Part shown: in pieces, positions 1 to 7,510 of the stretch | How positions within the stretch are numbered: the first letter of the stretch is position 1 | Layout of the letters: every line of letters starts with the position of its first letter | Assembly (NCBI GenBank): GCA_003242685.1 | Contig: QGVD01000098.1 | Location: 1-10,046 of the forward strand | DNA from: Pseudomonadota bacterium | Lineage (GTDB): Bacteria > Pseudomonadota > Gammaproteobacteria > Steroidobacterales > Steroidobacteraceae | DNA length: 10,046 nucleotides | Direction of reading: 5' to 3' | Program-made: the position numbers and the translations under genes | Notes under the pieces: generated by a model | The model's database searches: none | The model's input: the letters and a program-made list of their open reading frames with translations, nothing else | What the model was told of the DNA's origin: nothing

Positions 1-1
1 G

Positions 2-1312
2 CAGGTGTACGCCACGGGCAGCCCGTGCGAGAGCAAGGAAACGCCGTCACCTCTGCTGCGGCCCGATGGCAGCGTCGAGACCCTGTACTTCAACTTCGTC
101 TATTCCCCGCTGCGCGGTCCAGACGGCGGCGTCGACGGTGTCCTCTGCATCGCGCTCGACGTGACGAGCGAGGTGCGTGCTCGGGAAGAGCTGGCTGCCC
201 TGCGCAACGCCGCCGAATCGGCGAGCCGCATGAAGGACGAGTTCCTCGCGATGCTCGGACACGAGCTGCGCAACCCGCTCTCGCCGATGCGCACGGCGCT
301 GCAGCTCCTGCGCATGCGCGGCGCCGTCTCTCGCGAGCTCGAGATCCTCGAGCGTCAGGTGACGCACCTCACGCGGCTCGTGGACGATCTGCTCGACGTC
401 TCGCGCATCACGCGCGGCAAGATCGAGCTGCGCAAGCGGCCCATGGAGATCTACGAGGCCGTGCTGCGCGCGGTGGAAGTGACGAGCCCGCTTCTCGAGA
501 GCCGGCAGCACCGCCTCGAAGTGAACGTCGAGCGCTCGGGACTCTCGGTCAATGCAGATCCCGACCGGCTCTCGCAGGTGCTCGCGAACCTTCTCAACAA
601 CGCGGCGAAGTACAGCGATACCGGTTCGCGCATCCGCATCACCGCGCGCCGCACGAAACGCAACGTCGAGGTGAGCGTCGCCGACGAGGGCATCGGCATC
701 GCACCGGAGATGATCGACAAGGTGTTCGATCTCTTCTTCCAGCAGCCGCAGTCGCTCGACCGCTCGCGTGGGGGACTGGGCCTCGGTCTCGCGATCGTCC
801 GCAATCTCATCGAGCTGCACGGAGGAAAGGTTTCGGTGCGCAGCCGCGGCCTCGGGAAGGGCAGCGTGTTCACCGTGTCGCTGCCCGCCATCGAGCTCAC
901 GGAGGAGACCGCCACACATGCCGGCACGCCGCTGCAGCAGATCCGCGGACATGCGCCCGCGCGGCGCGTGCTCATCGTGGACGACAACACCGACGCGGCG
1001 GCGATGCTGAAGGGAGCCCTCGAGTCGCTCGGCCACATCGTCACCACGGCCTCCGACGGACCTTCGGCGCTCGAGATGGTGCGCGCGTTCCAGCCCGACG
1101 TGGCGCTCCTCGACATCGGGCTGCCGGTAATGGACGGTTACGAGCTCGCGCGCCAGATGCGGCGCGTGCCGGGGCTCACGCGCAATCTCAAGCTGATCGC
1201 GGTCACGGGCTACGGACTCGAGGCGGATCGCGAGCGCTCGAGCGCGGCCGGCTTCGCCGCGCATCTCGTCAAGCCCGTGGATCTCGCCGAGCTCGCCGCG
1301 CACCTCACGTAA
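2..1312 (+). CDS. Hybrid sensor histidine kinase/response regulator (5' truncated by window)
   Basis: This is the C-terminal part of a hybrid two-component kinase that autophosphorylates on His and passes the phosphate to its own receiver domain. The frame is open from the window edge, so the true start lies upstream. Numbering from the GTG at 5, residues 1-60 look like the end of a PAS/PAC sensor domain (RPDGS, then LDVTSEVRAREEL). Next come HisKA with the phospho-acceptor H86 in GHELRNP, and the HATPase_c domain with N-box N195-N199 (LANLLNNAAKYS), G1 box DEGIGIA at 227-233 and G2 box GGLGLGLAI at 256-264. A CheY-like receiver follows with acidic pair D326/D327, phospho-acceptor D370 (LLDIGLPVMDG), T401 and K423. 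All key residues are present, so it should be active. The receiver is the last domain, with no DNA-binding output. The protein ends a few residues after the receiver fold. The stimulus is unknown because the sensor part lies mostly outside the window. Confidence 0.93.
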   Translation, partial: QVYATGSPCESKETPSPLLRPDGSVETLYFNFVYSPLRGPDGGVDGVLCIALDVTSEVRAREELAALRNAAESASRMKDEFLAMLGHELRNPLSPMRTALQLLRMRGAVSRELEILERQVTHLTRLVDDLLDVSRITRGKIELRKRPMEIYEAVLRAVEVTSPLLESRQHRLEVNVERSGLSVNADPDRLSQVLANLLNNAAKYSDTGSRIRITARRTKRNVEVSVADEGIGIAPEMIDKVFDLFFQQPQSLDRSRGGLGLGLAIVRNLIELHGGKVSVRSRGLGKGSVFTVSLPAIELTEETATHAGTPLQQIRGHAPARRVLIVDDNTDAAAMLKGALESLGHIVTTASDGPSALEMVRAFQPDVALLDIGLPVMDGYELARQMRRVPGLTRNLKLIAVTGYGLEADRERSSAAGFAAHLVKPVDLAELAAHLT

Positions 1313-1350
1313 GAGCAGAGGGGCCCCGCTGTGGTCTTCTGGTTCTCCGG

Positions 1351-1370
1351 CCTGCAACGCGTGTTGCAGG
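1351..1370. repeat. Perfect inverted repeat between convergent genes
   Basis: Arms CCTGCAAC (1351-1358) and GTTGCAGG (1363-1370) are perfectly complementary, 8 bp, around a 4-base loop GCGT. It sits between the stop of the histidine kinase gene and the stop of the convergent folate gene. In RNA from either strand it would form a hairpin, but neither side carries a T-run, so it is not a textbook intrinsic terminator. A bidirectional transcript end or 3'-stabilising hairpin is an inference. Confidence 0.45.
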
Positions 1371-1395
1371 AAACTTCGATCCCGCTTCCGCCGGC

Positions 1396-2145
1396 TCAGG
1401 GGCGCGGTGCCTGCGCCTGAGCGGGACGGCAGAAGCCTTCCGTAACGATCATCGTCATCGGGATGTCGTGCGGCTGGGGCAGTATGGAGGGGATCTCGCA
1501 GGCGGAGTAGCCGAGCCCGATGCACACCGGACGGCGCGCCATCGCCGCGAGCGTGCGATCGTAGTAGCCGCCGCCGTAGCCGAGCCGGTAACCCGCGCGG
1601 TCGAATCCGACGAGCGGCACGATGAGCGCATCGGGCTGCACGACCTCGCGCTCCTTCGGGATCGGAAGGTTCCACACGCCGCGGTCCATCTTGCGGTCGG
1701 GATACCAGCGCCAGAACTCGAGAGGCGCGCCTTTCTGCACGACGACGGGCAGCGCAGCCTCGCCGCCGGCCTCGATGTGCGCGCGCGCGATGTCGCGCAC
1801 GTCGATCTCGCCGCGGAAGGGCCAGTAGATTCCGATCACCGGGTACGCCTTCAGATCGACGCTCTGCAGGAGGCGCTCCTTCGCGCGTTCGCCGCGCTCG
1901 CGCCGCTCACGGGCACCCAGTGCCTCGCGACGCTGGAGCAGCGCTTCCCGCGCGCGCTTGCGCCACGCCTTGACCGACTCCCAGTCTGAGGCATCGGGCA
2001 GCGGTCCGCCGATGTCGGCCGCGAGAAACTCACTCTCGAGCTCGTGCATCAGGCAGGCCGGTGAGCTGTATTCACGCGGGGGTTCGCTCTGCTTGCTGTC
2101 TGCCGCGCTCTGACGGCTTCCTTCGCGCTCCGGGTTCGAGCTCAT
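1396..2145 (-). CDS. ygfA: 5-formyltetrahydrofolate cyclo-ligase (MTHFS) with N-terminal extension
   Basis: Cytosolic enzyme that converts 5-formyltetrahydrofolate to 5,10-methenyltetrahydrofolate using ATP, returning a dead-end folate to one-carbon metabolism. With the ATG at 2145 it has 249 residues. Family marks are the basic N-terminal helix WRKRAREALLQRRE (about 61-74), YWPFRGEIDVRDI (about 107-119), the signature VPLVGFDRAGYRLGYGGGYYDR (about 176-197, Gly-rich loop GYGGGYYDR), and the C-terminal HDIPMTMIVTEG. Typical bacterial members are near 180-200 residues. Here about 57 residues precede the catalytic domain, including a conspicuous EYSSPACLMHELE stretch (about 25-37). I prefer ATG 2145 because a TTGACA-N17-GAGATT promoter ends 7 bases before it. 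An upstream ATG at 2226 would lie beyond that promoter. ATG 2049 would remove the SSPAC segment. No Shine-Dalgarno is visible. The gene is convergent with the kinase gene. No 6S RNA was found beside it, unlike the E. coli ssrS-ygfA arrangement. Confidence 0.9.
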   Translation of the reverse strand: MSSNPEREGSRQSAADSKQSEPPREYSSPACLMHELESEFLAADIGGPLPDASDWESVKAWRKRAREALLQRREALGARERRERGERAKERLLQSVDLKAYPVIGIYWPFRGEIDVRDIARAHIEAGGEAALPVVVQKGAPLEFWRWYPDRKMDRGVWNLPIPKEREVVQPDALIVPLVGFDRAGYRLGYGGGYYDRTLAAMARRPVCIGLGYSACEIPSILPQPHDIPMTMIVTEGFCRPAQAQAPRP

Positions 2146-2152
2146 GCGACGC

Positions 2153-2181
2153 AATCTCGCGTGCAACGGCGGGGCTGTCAA
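2153..2181 (-). promoter_or_regulatory. Putative sigma70 promoter of the MTHFS gene (leaderless)
   Basis: On the minus strand a perfect -35 TTGACA (2181-2176) is followed by a 17-base spacer and a weaker -10 GAGATT (2158-2153). Seven bases separate the -10 from ATG 2145, so transcription should start at or within a couple of bases of the A of the start codon. That implies a leaderless mRNA and supports this start. Confidence 0.5.
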
Positions 2182-2246
2182 CCGCGTGTGCAGCAGCGAT
2201 GACCGCGGGAGGCACTCGGGGCGCACGCGGAACGTCCCGATCGAGC

Positions 2247-2252
2247 TATCCT
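2247..2252 (+). promoter_or_regulatory. Putative -10 box just before the CPXCG gene
   Basis: TATCCT lies 10 bases upstream of ATG 2263, which would place transcription start close to the start codon. No convincing -35 hexamer is found at 15-19 bases upstream. No Shine-Dalgarno lies between the box and the ATG. The call rests on position and the similar arrangement at two other genes here. Confidence 0.3.
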
Positions 2253-2262
2253 TGCTGCCGGC

Positions 2263-2586
2263 ATGACGACACGCTCATCCAGACGCAGAAGGATCGACGC
2301 ACTACTCGAGCGCATCGCGGACCTCGATCCACGGGAGGTGGACCGGCTGTACGGTCTCGAGCCCGTGTTCGAGCCCGCGAGCGCCGATCCGCGGTGTGCG
2401 CTCGGCGAGTTCGTGGAATTCCAGTGCCCGTGGTGCGGCGAAGTCTCGGGAACGTCGGTCGACCTCACCACCGGCGACCGTACGTGGATCGAAGACTGCC
2501 AGGTGTGCTGTCGTCCGATGCAGATCACGGCAGAGGTGGACGAGCGGGGCGTCCTCGCCCGCGTGACGGCGCACCGTGAAGACTGA
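2263..2586 (+). CDS. CPXCG motif-containing cysteine-rich protein
   Basis: Small (107-residue) cytosolic protein with a zinc-ribbon-like cysteine pattern: CPWCG at 55-59 and CQVCC at 79-83, so C55, C58, C79 and C82 (or C83) could bind one zinc ion. This matches the proteobacterial CPXCG cysteine-rich family (Pfam Cys_rich_CPXG), whose function is unknown. Members I know are about 60-70 residues and begin shortly before CPxCG. This one carries about 50 extra N-terminal residues with an Arg-rich start (RSSRRRR, 4-10) and an acidic helix-like segment (IDALLERIADLDPREVDRLYGLEP). No in-frame ATG or GTG start was seen closer to the motif, which argues that the extension is real. The 3' end overlaps the start of the next gene, so the two are probably cotranscribed and translationally coupled. 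Confidence 0.85.
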   Translation: MTTRSSRRRRIDALLERIADLDPREVDRLYGLEPVFEPASADPRCALGEFVEFQCPWCGEVSGTSVDLTTGDRTWIEDCQVCCRPMQITAEVDERGVLARVTAHRED

Positions 2587-3352
2587 GCGCCGTGTGAAGC
2601 TCTTCGACGCCCATTTCCACGTCATCGATCCCGCCTTTCCACTCGTCGCGAACCAGGGCTTCCTGCCGCCGGCCTTCCGCGTCGAGGACTACCGGCATGC
2701 CGTCTCGGCCTTAGAGGTCGTCGGAGGCGCGGTCGTCTCGGCGTCCTTCCAGGGGTTCGATCAGGAGTACCTGCGTGCCGCGCTGCGCGAGCTGGGAGCC
2801 GGGTTCGTCGGTGTGACGCAGCTGCCTCCGGACACGCCTGACGACGCGATCCTCGAGCTCGATGCGGCCGGAGTGCGCGGAGTTCGCTTCAATCTTTTCC
2901 GCGGCATGGCAGAGGACTTTGACCGGCTCGAGCGATTCGCGCGCCGGATCCACGCTCTTGCCGGCTGGCACGTGGAGCTGTACGCGGATGCGGCCACGCT
3001 CGAACCCGTCGCACCGCGTCTCGCAGCGCTCCCCAGCGTGGTTATCGACCATCTGGGCCTCACGGCGCGCGGATTGCCAGTCCTGGAATGGCTCGTCGAG
3101 CGTGGCGTACGCGTGAAGGCGACGGGCTTCGGCCGCCTCGACTTCGAGCCGGCTGACGTGCTGCGCCGGCTGGACGAGATCGATCCGCACGCGCTCGTCT
3201 TCGGAACGGATCTGCCCTCGACGCGCGCGCCGCGACCCTTCACGCCCGCGGACGTGGAGCTCGTCGTGCAGGCGCTCGGGGAACGTCGTGCGCGTGCGGT
3301 GCTGGTAGAGAACGCGCTGCGGCTCTATCGGCTGTCGATGCGCGACGCCTGA
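2576..3352 (+). CDS. Amidohydrolase-family (Amidohydro_2, LigI-like) metal-dependent hydrolase
   Basis: Predicted cytosolic TIM-barrel hydrolase of the Amidohydro_2 branch, which includes 2-pyrone-4,6-dicarboxylate lactonase (LigI). The substrate cannot be read from the sequence. With GTG 2576 it has 258 residues. The strand-1 HxH motif is in FDAHFHV (H13, H15). Later barrel positions are RGVRFNLFRG (101-110), H132 in WHVELY, H159 in VIDHLG, and the catalytic Asp D212 in VFGTDLPSTRAPRPF. No signal peptide. Length fits the family (about 250-300). A second GTG at 2594 (252 residues, starting MKLFDAHFHV) is equally plausible, since neither has a strong Shine-Dalgarno site. The 2576 start overlaps the CPXCG gene by 11 bases; the 2594 start would leave a 7-base gap. 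Either way the spacing indicates an operon. No sequence link to the exported amidohydrolases further along is evident beyond the superfamily. Confidence 0.85.
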   Translation: MKTERRVKLFDAHFHVIDPAFPLVANQGFLPPAFRVEDYRHAVSALEVVGGAVVSASFQGFDQEYLRAALRELGAGFVGVTQLPPDTPDDAILELDAAGVRGVRFNLFRGMAEDFDRLERFARRIHALAGWHVELYADAATLEPVAPRLAALPSVVIDHLGLTARGLPVLEWLVERGVRVKATGFGRLDFEPADVLRRLDEIDPHALVFGTDLPSTRAPRPFTPADVELVVQALGERRARAVLVENALRLYRLSMRDA

Positions 3353-3353
3353 A

Positions 3354-3375
3354 CGGGACGCTCCGCACGGTCCCG
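3354..3375. repeat. Inverted repeat between convergent genes (weak hairpin)
   Basis: CGGGAC (3354-3359) and GTCCCG (3370-3375) are perfect 6-base arms around a 10-base loop, immediately after the amidohydrolase stop and just before the stop of the convergent membrane-protein gene. No T-run follows on either strand, so use as a terminator is only a possibility. Confidence 0.25.
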
Positions 3376-3387
3376 AGAATGTCACGT

Positions 3388-4527
3388 TCAGCGTGATGAA
3401 TCGGCCGGAGGCTCGACGGGGACCGCGACGAAGCCCATGACCGCCGCGCCAGTGGCATCGATCGCGCCGCCCTGCTGCAGAGCCTGCCTCTGGAGGCGGC
3501 TCAGCCGCATGCCCGCGCGATTCATCTCGAGCTGCTGCTGCTGGTGGCGCTCGAGCGCAGCGAGCTGTGTGGGTGAGAGATAGGGCGCCACCGCCTCCCG
3601 GATGCGGCGGTTGCTCTGCTCGATCCGCTCGAAGCTCTGCTCGAGCAAGGCGATGCGCTCGCGCGTGCTCGGCGGTCCGGAGAAGCTCTGCGGCGCATTC
3701 TGAGCGACCGACGTCGGACGCCGGCGCTCCTGCGCGATGGCGTCGACGAGCACTTCGATCTGCTGGCTGCTCAAGGGCTCACCTGCTTCCGCGAGCGCAG
3801 CGCGCAGCTCGCGCACTTCCCAGCGCGCCGGCACGGTGGAGAGGTATTGCTGCCACTCCTGCGCGCGGGCTTCACCCAGGCGGCTCGCGATCGCTTCGTA
3901 CTGCTTCCGCTGGATCTCCGCCATGCGCTGCTGCATCTCGGCCACCCGGTCGGGATCCGGCGCGCTGCCGGGGCGTGGCAGGAACTCCTGAGCCAGCTCC
4001 ATGCTCTCGAGCTGGTGATCGGCGAGCGTCTCGAACAGCGCGTCGACTTCCTCGGGCGAGAGACGCAGCGCCTCGCCGACGTCGGAGTACATCCGCCGCA
4101 GTGAGAACATCTGCTGCTCGAGCATCGCCGCGCGGAACTCGGGGTTCTTGAGGAGCTCGGCGGATCGCGCCATCGGTATGCCCATCGGGCTCACGATGGG
4201 CCCCACGGCGACCGGAGGCTGTGCGGAAGATGGTGCGGGTGATGGCGCGGATGATCGCGCCGGTGATCGAGACGCGGACGGCTGCGCAGGCGCTGTGGAG
4301 ACGTCTGGTTTCGCTGCGGAGTGATCCGGCGCAGCGCCCGCTTCCCGGGGAGTCGAGGGCACTTCCGCGGGCGTCGTCCACGCCCGCTGCTGCCGCTGGA
4401 GCTCGACCACGCGCGCGTACAGCGCGTCGTAGCGCTCCTGCTGCCGGGTCAACTCACGCCACAGGAAGAACGACGTGGCAGTCGCCGCGACTGCCACGAC
4501 GGTCAGTGCGAGAGTTGCCCGGCTCAT
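3388..4527 (-). CDS. Uncharacterised membrane-anchored helical protein with Ser/Ala/Pro-rich linker
   Basis: I do not recognise a named family. The 379-residue protein has one N-terminal hydrophobic segment (about 5-22) after a short basic start, with no lipobox or clear cleavage site, so it is probably a single-pass anchor with the rest in the periplasm. Then follow a coiled-coil-like stretch (about 24-50, LTRQQERYDALYARVVELQRQQ), a Ser/Ala/Pro linker (about 52-108) and a long, mostly helical Gln/Glu/Arg-rich domain (about 119-350). That domain has three similarly spaced LS-led motifs: LSPEEVDAL (156), LSSQQIEVL (252) and LSPTQLAAL (317). They resemble the LTxxQ motifs of Spy/CpxP periplasmic chaperones and heavy-metal-stress proteins, but with no overall match I can assert. 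ATG 4527 is chosen because it directly precedes the membrane segment and lies 9 bases after a -10 box. No Shine-Dalgarno site is present. The gene has its own putative promoter downstream of the amidohydrolase operon. Confidence 0.8.
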   Translation of the reverse strand: MSRATLALTVVAVAATATSFFLWRELTRQQERYDALYARVVELQRQQRAWTTPAEVPSTPREAGAAPDHSAAKPDVSTAPAQPSASRSPARSSAPSPAPSSAQPPVAVGPIVSPMGIPMARSAELLKNPEFRAAMLEQQMFSLRRMYSDVGEALRLSPEEVDALFETLADHQLESMELAQEFLPRPGSAPDPDRVAEMQQRMAEIQRKQYEAIASRLGEARAQEWQQYLSTVPARWEVRELRAALAEAGEPLSSQQIEVLVDAIAQERRRPTSVAQNAPQSFSGPPSTRERIALLEQSFERIEQSNRRIREAVAPYLSPTQLAALERHQQQQLEMNRAGMRLSRLQRQALQQGGAIDATGAAVMGFVAVPVEPPADSSR

Positions 4528-4555
4528 GACCGCGCTATCTTAGCGCGCGCCGGTC
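4528..4555. repeat. Inverted repeat over the -10 region (operator or hairpin candidate)
   Basis: Perfect 7-base arms CGCGCTA (4531-4537) and TAGCGCG (4541-4547) flank a 3-base centre. Outer blocks GACCG (4528-4532) and CGGTC (4551-4555) are also complementary. The core covers the putative -10 (4537-4542) of the membrane-protein gene and lies between that gene and the end of the amidohydrolase operon. It could be a repressor site or a U-run-less hairpin ending the upstream operon. Confidence 0.4.
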
Positions 4556-4564
4556 GCGACTCAA
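4537..4564 (-). promoter_or_regulatory. Putative promoter of the membrane-protein gene (leaderless)
   Basis: On the minus strand TTGAGT (4564-4559), a 16-base spacer and TAAGAT (4542-4537) each match four of six sigma70 consensus positions. Nine bases separate the -10 from ATG 4527, so the transcript would begin at or within a few bases of the start codon. The -10 lies inside an inverted repeat at 4531-4547. Confidence 0.4.
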
Positions 4565-4586
4565 CGACGCTGCACGCGAGGCGCCC

Positions 4587-5845
4587 TCAGCGCGCCGCGC
4601 CGCGCCGCACCCGGTCCAGGTAACGGTCGCGCAGCTCGGTCTGTCGCGTCTCGAGCGGCTGAGGTTCGCCTCCGATGAACACGTGGTCGGCGAGACTCGT
4701 CACCTCGAGCGGATCGCCGCTCCAGAGCACGAGATCGGCCGGCCGGCCCACTGCGATGCTGCCCATGCGGTCGCCGACGCCGAAGACCTCCGCCGGAACC
4801 CGCGTGATCGCAGCGAGCCCGGCCTCCCACGGGAGCCCGTGCGCGACGGCATTGCCCGCGGCCTGGCGGATCTTCCGGATGTTGTGGGGCTCGGTGTCCC
4901 TCAGCGAGAACGCGACACGCACTCCGGCAGCGTGCAGCCGTGCGGCGTTCTTGAGCGTCGCGCCGACCTGGTCGAAGTTCTGCGGAAGATTGTCGAGCGG
5001 AGCGAGAACCACCGGCACATCGGCGGCGGCCAGCTCGCGCGCAACGCGCCAGGCTTCCGCGCCGCCGGTGATCACGGCACGCAGCTTCTCGCGCCGGGCG
5101 AACGCAATCACCTGCAGGATGTCCGCCGCGCGGTCGACGTGGAAGACGAAGGGTCCGCCGCGCTCCAGGTACGTCCGCAGTGTCCTGCGTCCTATCGGCG
5201 TGAGCTGACGCGGGTCACCGGCCCGCAGCAGGTCCGGTGTGCGCGCTTCCGTGAAGGCCTGCTCGAGCAGCATGAACTGCGCGGCCCGCGAGCCGCCCGA
5301 GAGTGCGCTCGCATCGCCTCCGAGGTCGACGAACATCGCGCGCGCCAGCGGCTCGAGTCCCGCATCGAGTGTGACGATGCCGCCCTGACCGGTGAGGATC
5401 GAGCCGCCGCGGGGACCGCTGTCCCCCGCCGGGCTCGGCATCAGCATCGCGAACGTGATGCCTGCCGCGCGATTGACCTCGACGGCTGCCGAATCGGGGT
5501 TGTACGCCAGCGTGACGTCGAACTCCGGCCGCATCGCACCGAGCCCGAAACGTGCATCGGCCGCAGGCGGCTCGAGTCCGATCTCGAGGAGACCGAGATG
5601 CCCGAGACCGCCGAAGAGGCCCGGTGTCAGGGGCCGCCCCGCCGCGTCGATGATCTCGGCGCCATCGGGTGCACGCAGGCCGCGGCCGATCTCGGCGATG
5701 CGGCCCTTGTCGATGAGGACGTCCGTGTTCTCGAGCGTCCCTGCAGACGTCAGCGTATGAACGGTCGCATTGCGGATGAGCGTCGCCGCCGGAGCGCTCA
5801 TGGAGGCGAAACAGGCGGCGAGCGCGAGGAGAGAGGTGAGTCTTT

Positions 5846-5849
<4 letters not shown>
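4587..5849 (-). CDS. Exported amidohydrolase-like protein with degenerate metal site
   Basis: A 420-residue member of the amidohydrolase superfamily (imidazolonepropionase-like/TIM-barrel branch). Residues 1-22 form a Sec signal peptide (MKRLTSLLALAACFASMSAPA, cleavage near A21/A22). The N-terminal beta-sandwich start is TLIRNATVHT, and the C-terminal half has the usual RMGSIAVGRPADLVLWSGDPLEV and HVFIGG. Metal-site residues are eroded. The normal DxHxHLG after PG is here GGLGHLG (80-86), losing the Asp and the first His. H237 is retained in VFHVDR, but the strand-6 His position reads ITGGAEAW (260-267), and the Asp motif is shifted (SLRDTE, D318). It is therefore probably a pseudoenzyme or uses an altered centre. 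The start ATG 5849 has an excellent GGAGGT 5 bases upstream and overlaps the stop of the preceding amidohydrolase gene as ATGA, so translation is coupled and the two products may work together. Confidence 0.88.
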
Positions 5850-7300
<1,451 letters not shown>

Positions 7301-7306
7301 CAAACG

Positions 7307-7312
7307 ACCTCC
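7307..7312 (-). promoter_or_regulatory. Strong Shine-Dalgarno site of the amidohydrolase lipoprotein gene
   Basis: Minus-strand GGAGGT (within GGGGAGGT), 6 bases before ATG 7300. It decides between this start and the in-frame ATG at 7342, which has no such site. Confidence 0.75.
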
Positions 7313-7363
7313 CCGCAGAACCGCGCCGGCGGCGCGATTCACGTGCAGACTGGATTTGCGCGC

Positions 7364-7392
7364 AGTCTACGAAAGAAATGGCGTGATCGCGA
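7364..7392 (-). promoter_or_regulatory. Candidate promoter of the amidohydrolase operon
   Basis: Minus-strand TAGACT (7369-7364) matches four of six -10 positions. The region 17 bases upstream reads TCGCGA (7392-7387), a poor -35. The predicted leader would be about 55-60 bases and includes the Shine-Dalgarno site at 7307-7312. A 6-base inverted repeat (AGACTG 7347-7352, CAGTCT 7363-7368) overlaps the -10. Confidence 0.25.
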
Positions 7393-7445
7393 AGGGGCGG
7401 GGAGAGTCTCGCGCGAATGCCCGGCGAAGAACGGCGCGCCGGCAC

Positions 7446-7487
7446 ATTAAGGAAAACGGCGTGCGGGCCGGTGCGGCCCGTACGCCG
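7446..7487 (-). terminator. Intrinsic terminator after the BON lipoprotein gene
   Basis: A 13-bp GC-rich stem (7475-7487 with 7457-7469, one G-T wobble) closes a 5-base loop (7470-7474). Read on the minus strand it is followed by TTTTCCTTAAT. It begins 24 bases past the BON gene stop, the expected place for a rho-independent terminator. On the plus strand no T-run follows. Confidence 0.8.
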
Positions 7488-7510
7488 TGTGTGTTACGAA
7501 GCGAGCAGGC

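Noticed and set aside
25..1989. Very long open frames overlapping the kinase and MTHFS genes (one on each strand)
   Set aside because: Their products are Arg/Ala-rich with no motif, typical of the alternative frames of high-GC genes, and they conflict with clear kinase and MTHFS domains.
2146..2262. 6S RNA gene next to ygfA, as in E. coli
   Set aside because: Only 117 bases separate the MTHFS start from the CPXCG start, too short for 6S RNA, and I see no long bulged stem. The region is accounted for by divergent promoter elements.
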